This document shows, piece by piece, positions 5,874-6,827 of a stretch of 6,827 nucleotides of DNA (within the stretch, counting starts at the first letter, position 1; the number at the start of each line of letters is the position of its first letter). Under the pieces are notes generated by a model, which ran no database searches, had not been told where the DNA came from, and was given only the letters and a program-made list of their open reading frames with translations. The DNA lies in the NCBI GenBank assembly GCA_021815935.1, contig JAKAZH010000098.1, positions 1-6,827 on the forward strand, given 5' to 3'. A program made the translations under genes and the position numbers. This DNA is from Actinomycetes bacterium (lineage in GTDB: Bacteria > Actinomycetota > Acidimicrobiia > Acidimicrobiales > Palsa-688).

Positions 5874-5957
5874 ATGGCTGACCTACTAGTTGTTCTGGGC
5901 ATAGTCGCGTTCGTCGCGACGATGCTCGCGCTGATCTGGGGACTGGAGCGGGTATGA
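5874..5957 (+). CDS. 27-aa predicted single-helix membrane mini-protein, first ORF of the kdp operon
   Basis: The frame from ATG at 5874 encodes 27 residues: MADLLVVLGI, then a hydrophobic stretch to about residue 22, ending WGLERV. It has one acidic residue before the helix and a short charged E-R end after it, as expected for a single-pass peptide. Its TGA overlaps the kdpF start as ATGA (5954-5957), the same tight coupling seen between kdpF and kdpA. It is similar in size and shape to KdpF but is not a copy of it. From memory, short ORFs ending in an ERL-type tail occur just before kdpF in other bacteria and are rarely annotated; this recollection needs checking. The Shine-Dalgarno sequence is poor (only GAAG close by). 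Function is unknown; a role in Kdp assembly or in translational coupling of kdpF is a guess. Confidence 0.6.
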   Translation: MADLLVVLGIVAFVATMLALIWGLERV

Positions 5958-6043
5958 CGGTCGTAGAGGGCCTCTTATTGGCGCTGTCGATTGTGATGTT
6001 CTTGTACGTAGGGTTTGCCCTCTTCAAGGCAGAGCGCTTCTGA
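5954..6043 (+). CDS. kdpF: KdpF, small subunit of the K+-transporting KdpFABC ATPase
   Basis: This 29-residue single-helix protein, MTVVEGLLLALS through YVGFALFKAERF, has the KdpF hallmark ending (Y-x-x-x-A-L-x-x-A-E-x-F) and family length. KdpF sits in the cytoplasmic membrane and stabilizes the KdpFABC high-affinity potassium pump. The ATG at 5954 has GGAG (5945-5948) five bases upstream. It overlaps the preceding 27-codon ORF by four bases, and its TGA overlaps the kdpA ATG by one base (TGATG, 6041-6045), so translation is probably coupled across all three. Position directly before kdpA confirms the call. Confidence 0.93.
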   Translation: MTVVEGLLLALSIVMFLYVGFALFKAERF

Positions 6044-6827
6044 TGGGGTTCTTCTTGACGATCGTTGCACTCGTCGCGGTGCTGGCTATCGCATGGCGGT
6101 TTCTCGGTTCCTACATGGCGTCGGTGTACGAGGGGCGCTCGCGATGGCTGGGTTTCGTCGAGCGACCCGTGTACCGCCTGATCGGCGTCGACCCGCAAGT
6201 CGAGCAGTCCTGGCAACGCTACGGTGCCTCGCTCATCGTCTTCACCGGGGTCGTGCTCCTGATCGGCTACCTGCTTCTCCGCTTGCAGGGAAGTCTTCCG
6301 CTCAACCCTCAGCACCTGCCGGGTGTGACACCAGCGCTGTCGTGGAACACGATCGCGTCGTTTGTGACGAACACGAACTGGCAGGCCTACTCGGGTGAGT
6401 CGACCATGTCCTACATGTCGCAGATGGGCACGCTTGTGTTGCAGAACTTCCTCAGTGCATCTGTCGGCATCGCAGTGGCTGTAACGCTCATCCGAGGGTT
6501 CTCCCGCAAAGGGTCCAAGACCATCGGGAACTTTTGGGTCGACCTGGTTCGCGGGTGCATGTACATCCTCATACCGATAGCGTTCGTCGCTGCAATCATT
6601 TTCATAGCTCAAGGCGCAGTCCAAACGCTGTCCGGAACAGCCAACGTCAGCGACTCGCTCAACGGGGTCAAGCAGGTGATCGCCAGAGGGCCGGTCGCTT
6701 CCCAGGAGGCGATCAAGCAGTTCGGCACCAACGGGGGCGGCTTCTTCAACGCCAACTCGGCGCACCCGTTCGAGAACCCGACCGGGCTGACGAACTTCCT
6801 GTCGATCGCCTTGTTGTTGGCCATCCC
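6043..6827 (+). CDS. kdpA: KdpA, K+-channel-like subunit of KdpFABC ATPase (5' part, cut by window)
   Basis: The frame from ATG at 6043 is open for 261 codons to the right edge; full KdpA is about 550-600 aa, so roughly half is present. KdpA binds and conducts K+ through the membrane and is powered by KdpB. It shows the first pore loop SFVTNTNWQAYSGE (106-119) and the second, GTNGGGFFNANSAHPFENP (228-246), both close to the classic KdpA selectivity-filter sequences. Hydrophobic helices lie at about 3-20, 62-81, 130-150 and 171-190. The filter glycines and surrounding residues look intact, so a working pump is likely if kdpB and kdpC follow to the right. The start is set by the TGATG overlap with kdpF, with AAGGCAGAG lying shortly upstream. 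Confidence 0.96.
   Translation, partial: MGFFLTIVALVAVLAIAWRFLGSYMASVYEGRSRWLGFVERPVYRLIGVDPQVEQSWQRYGASLIVFTGVVLLIGYLLLRLQGSLPLNPQHLPGVTPALSWNTIASFVTNTNWQAYSGESTMSYMSQMGTLVLQNFLSASVGIAVAVTLIRGFSRKGSKTIGNFWVDLVRGCMYILIPIAFVAAIIFIAQGAVQTLSGTANVSDSLNGVKQVIARGPVASQEAIKQFGTNGGGFFNANSAHPFENPTGLTNFLSIALLLAI

Noticed and set aside
5803..6765. 320-codon minus-strand frame opposite kdpF and kdpA
   Set aside because: The plus strand carries unmistakable KdpF and KdpA sequence; the antisense product is rich in charged residues and has no recognisable features.

Overview
This is a GC-rich bacterial chromosomal segment. The base composition, GTG starts, stop/start overlaps and an actinobacterial-style PhoP/RegX3-like direct repeat suggest an actinomycete-type (Actinomycetota) genome. 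That assignment is inferred from style and family resemblance, not from a marker gene. Both window edges cut through genes: a CDF metal exporter on the left and kdpA on the right.

Layout. Seven genes read leftward (minus strand) from about 5707 to the left edge: a TetR-family regulator, a 14-TM DHA2-type MFS drug exporter, a PhnB-like VOC-fold protein, a four-helix membrane protein, an Asp-box (BNR) beta-propeller protein, a MoaD/ThiS-like small protein ending in Gly-Gly, and a His-rich cation diffusion facilitator. On the right, from 5874, a K+-uptake (kdp) operon reads rightward: a 27-codon unnamed membrane mini-ORF, then kdpF, then the first 261 codons of kdpA. These three are joined by ATGA and TGATG stop/start overlaps.

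How the genes work together. The tetR-MFS-VOC cluster looks like a self-regulated efflux unit. A 21-bp dyad lies just upstream of the tetR start, MFS follows after 51 bp, and VOC follows after 35 bp. The propeller and MoaD-like genes are translationally coupled, with the stop TGA lying inside the GTGA start overlap, so they probably act together, but their function is unknown. The CDF exporter follows 94 bp further on. Its start lies behind an in-frame 9-codon mini-ORF with a strong Shine-Dalgarno sequence and a small hairpin. The kdp genes encode the start of the high-affinity K+-pumping KdpFABC ATPase. Their upstream region carries two exact GTTCACC repeats 11 bp apart and two degenerate copies, also 11 bp apart, which looks like an OmpR/PhoB-family response-regulator site.

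The observations most worth a second look are the 27-aa ORF in front of kdpF, the direct-repeat array controlling it, the coupled Asp-box propeller/GG-tailed MoaD-like pair, and the leader arrangement in front of the His-rich exporter. No RNA genes, insertion sequences, CRISPR arrays or origins were seen.
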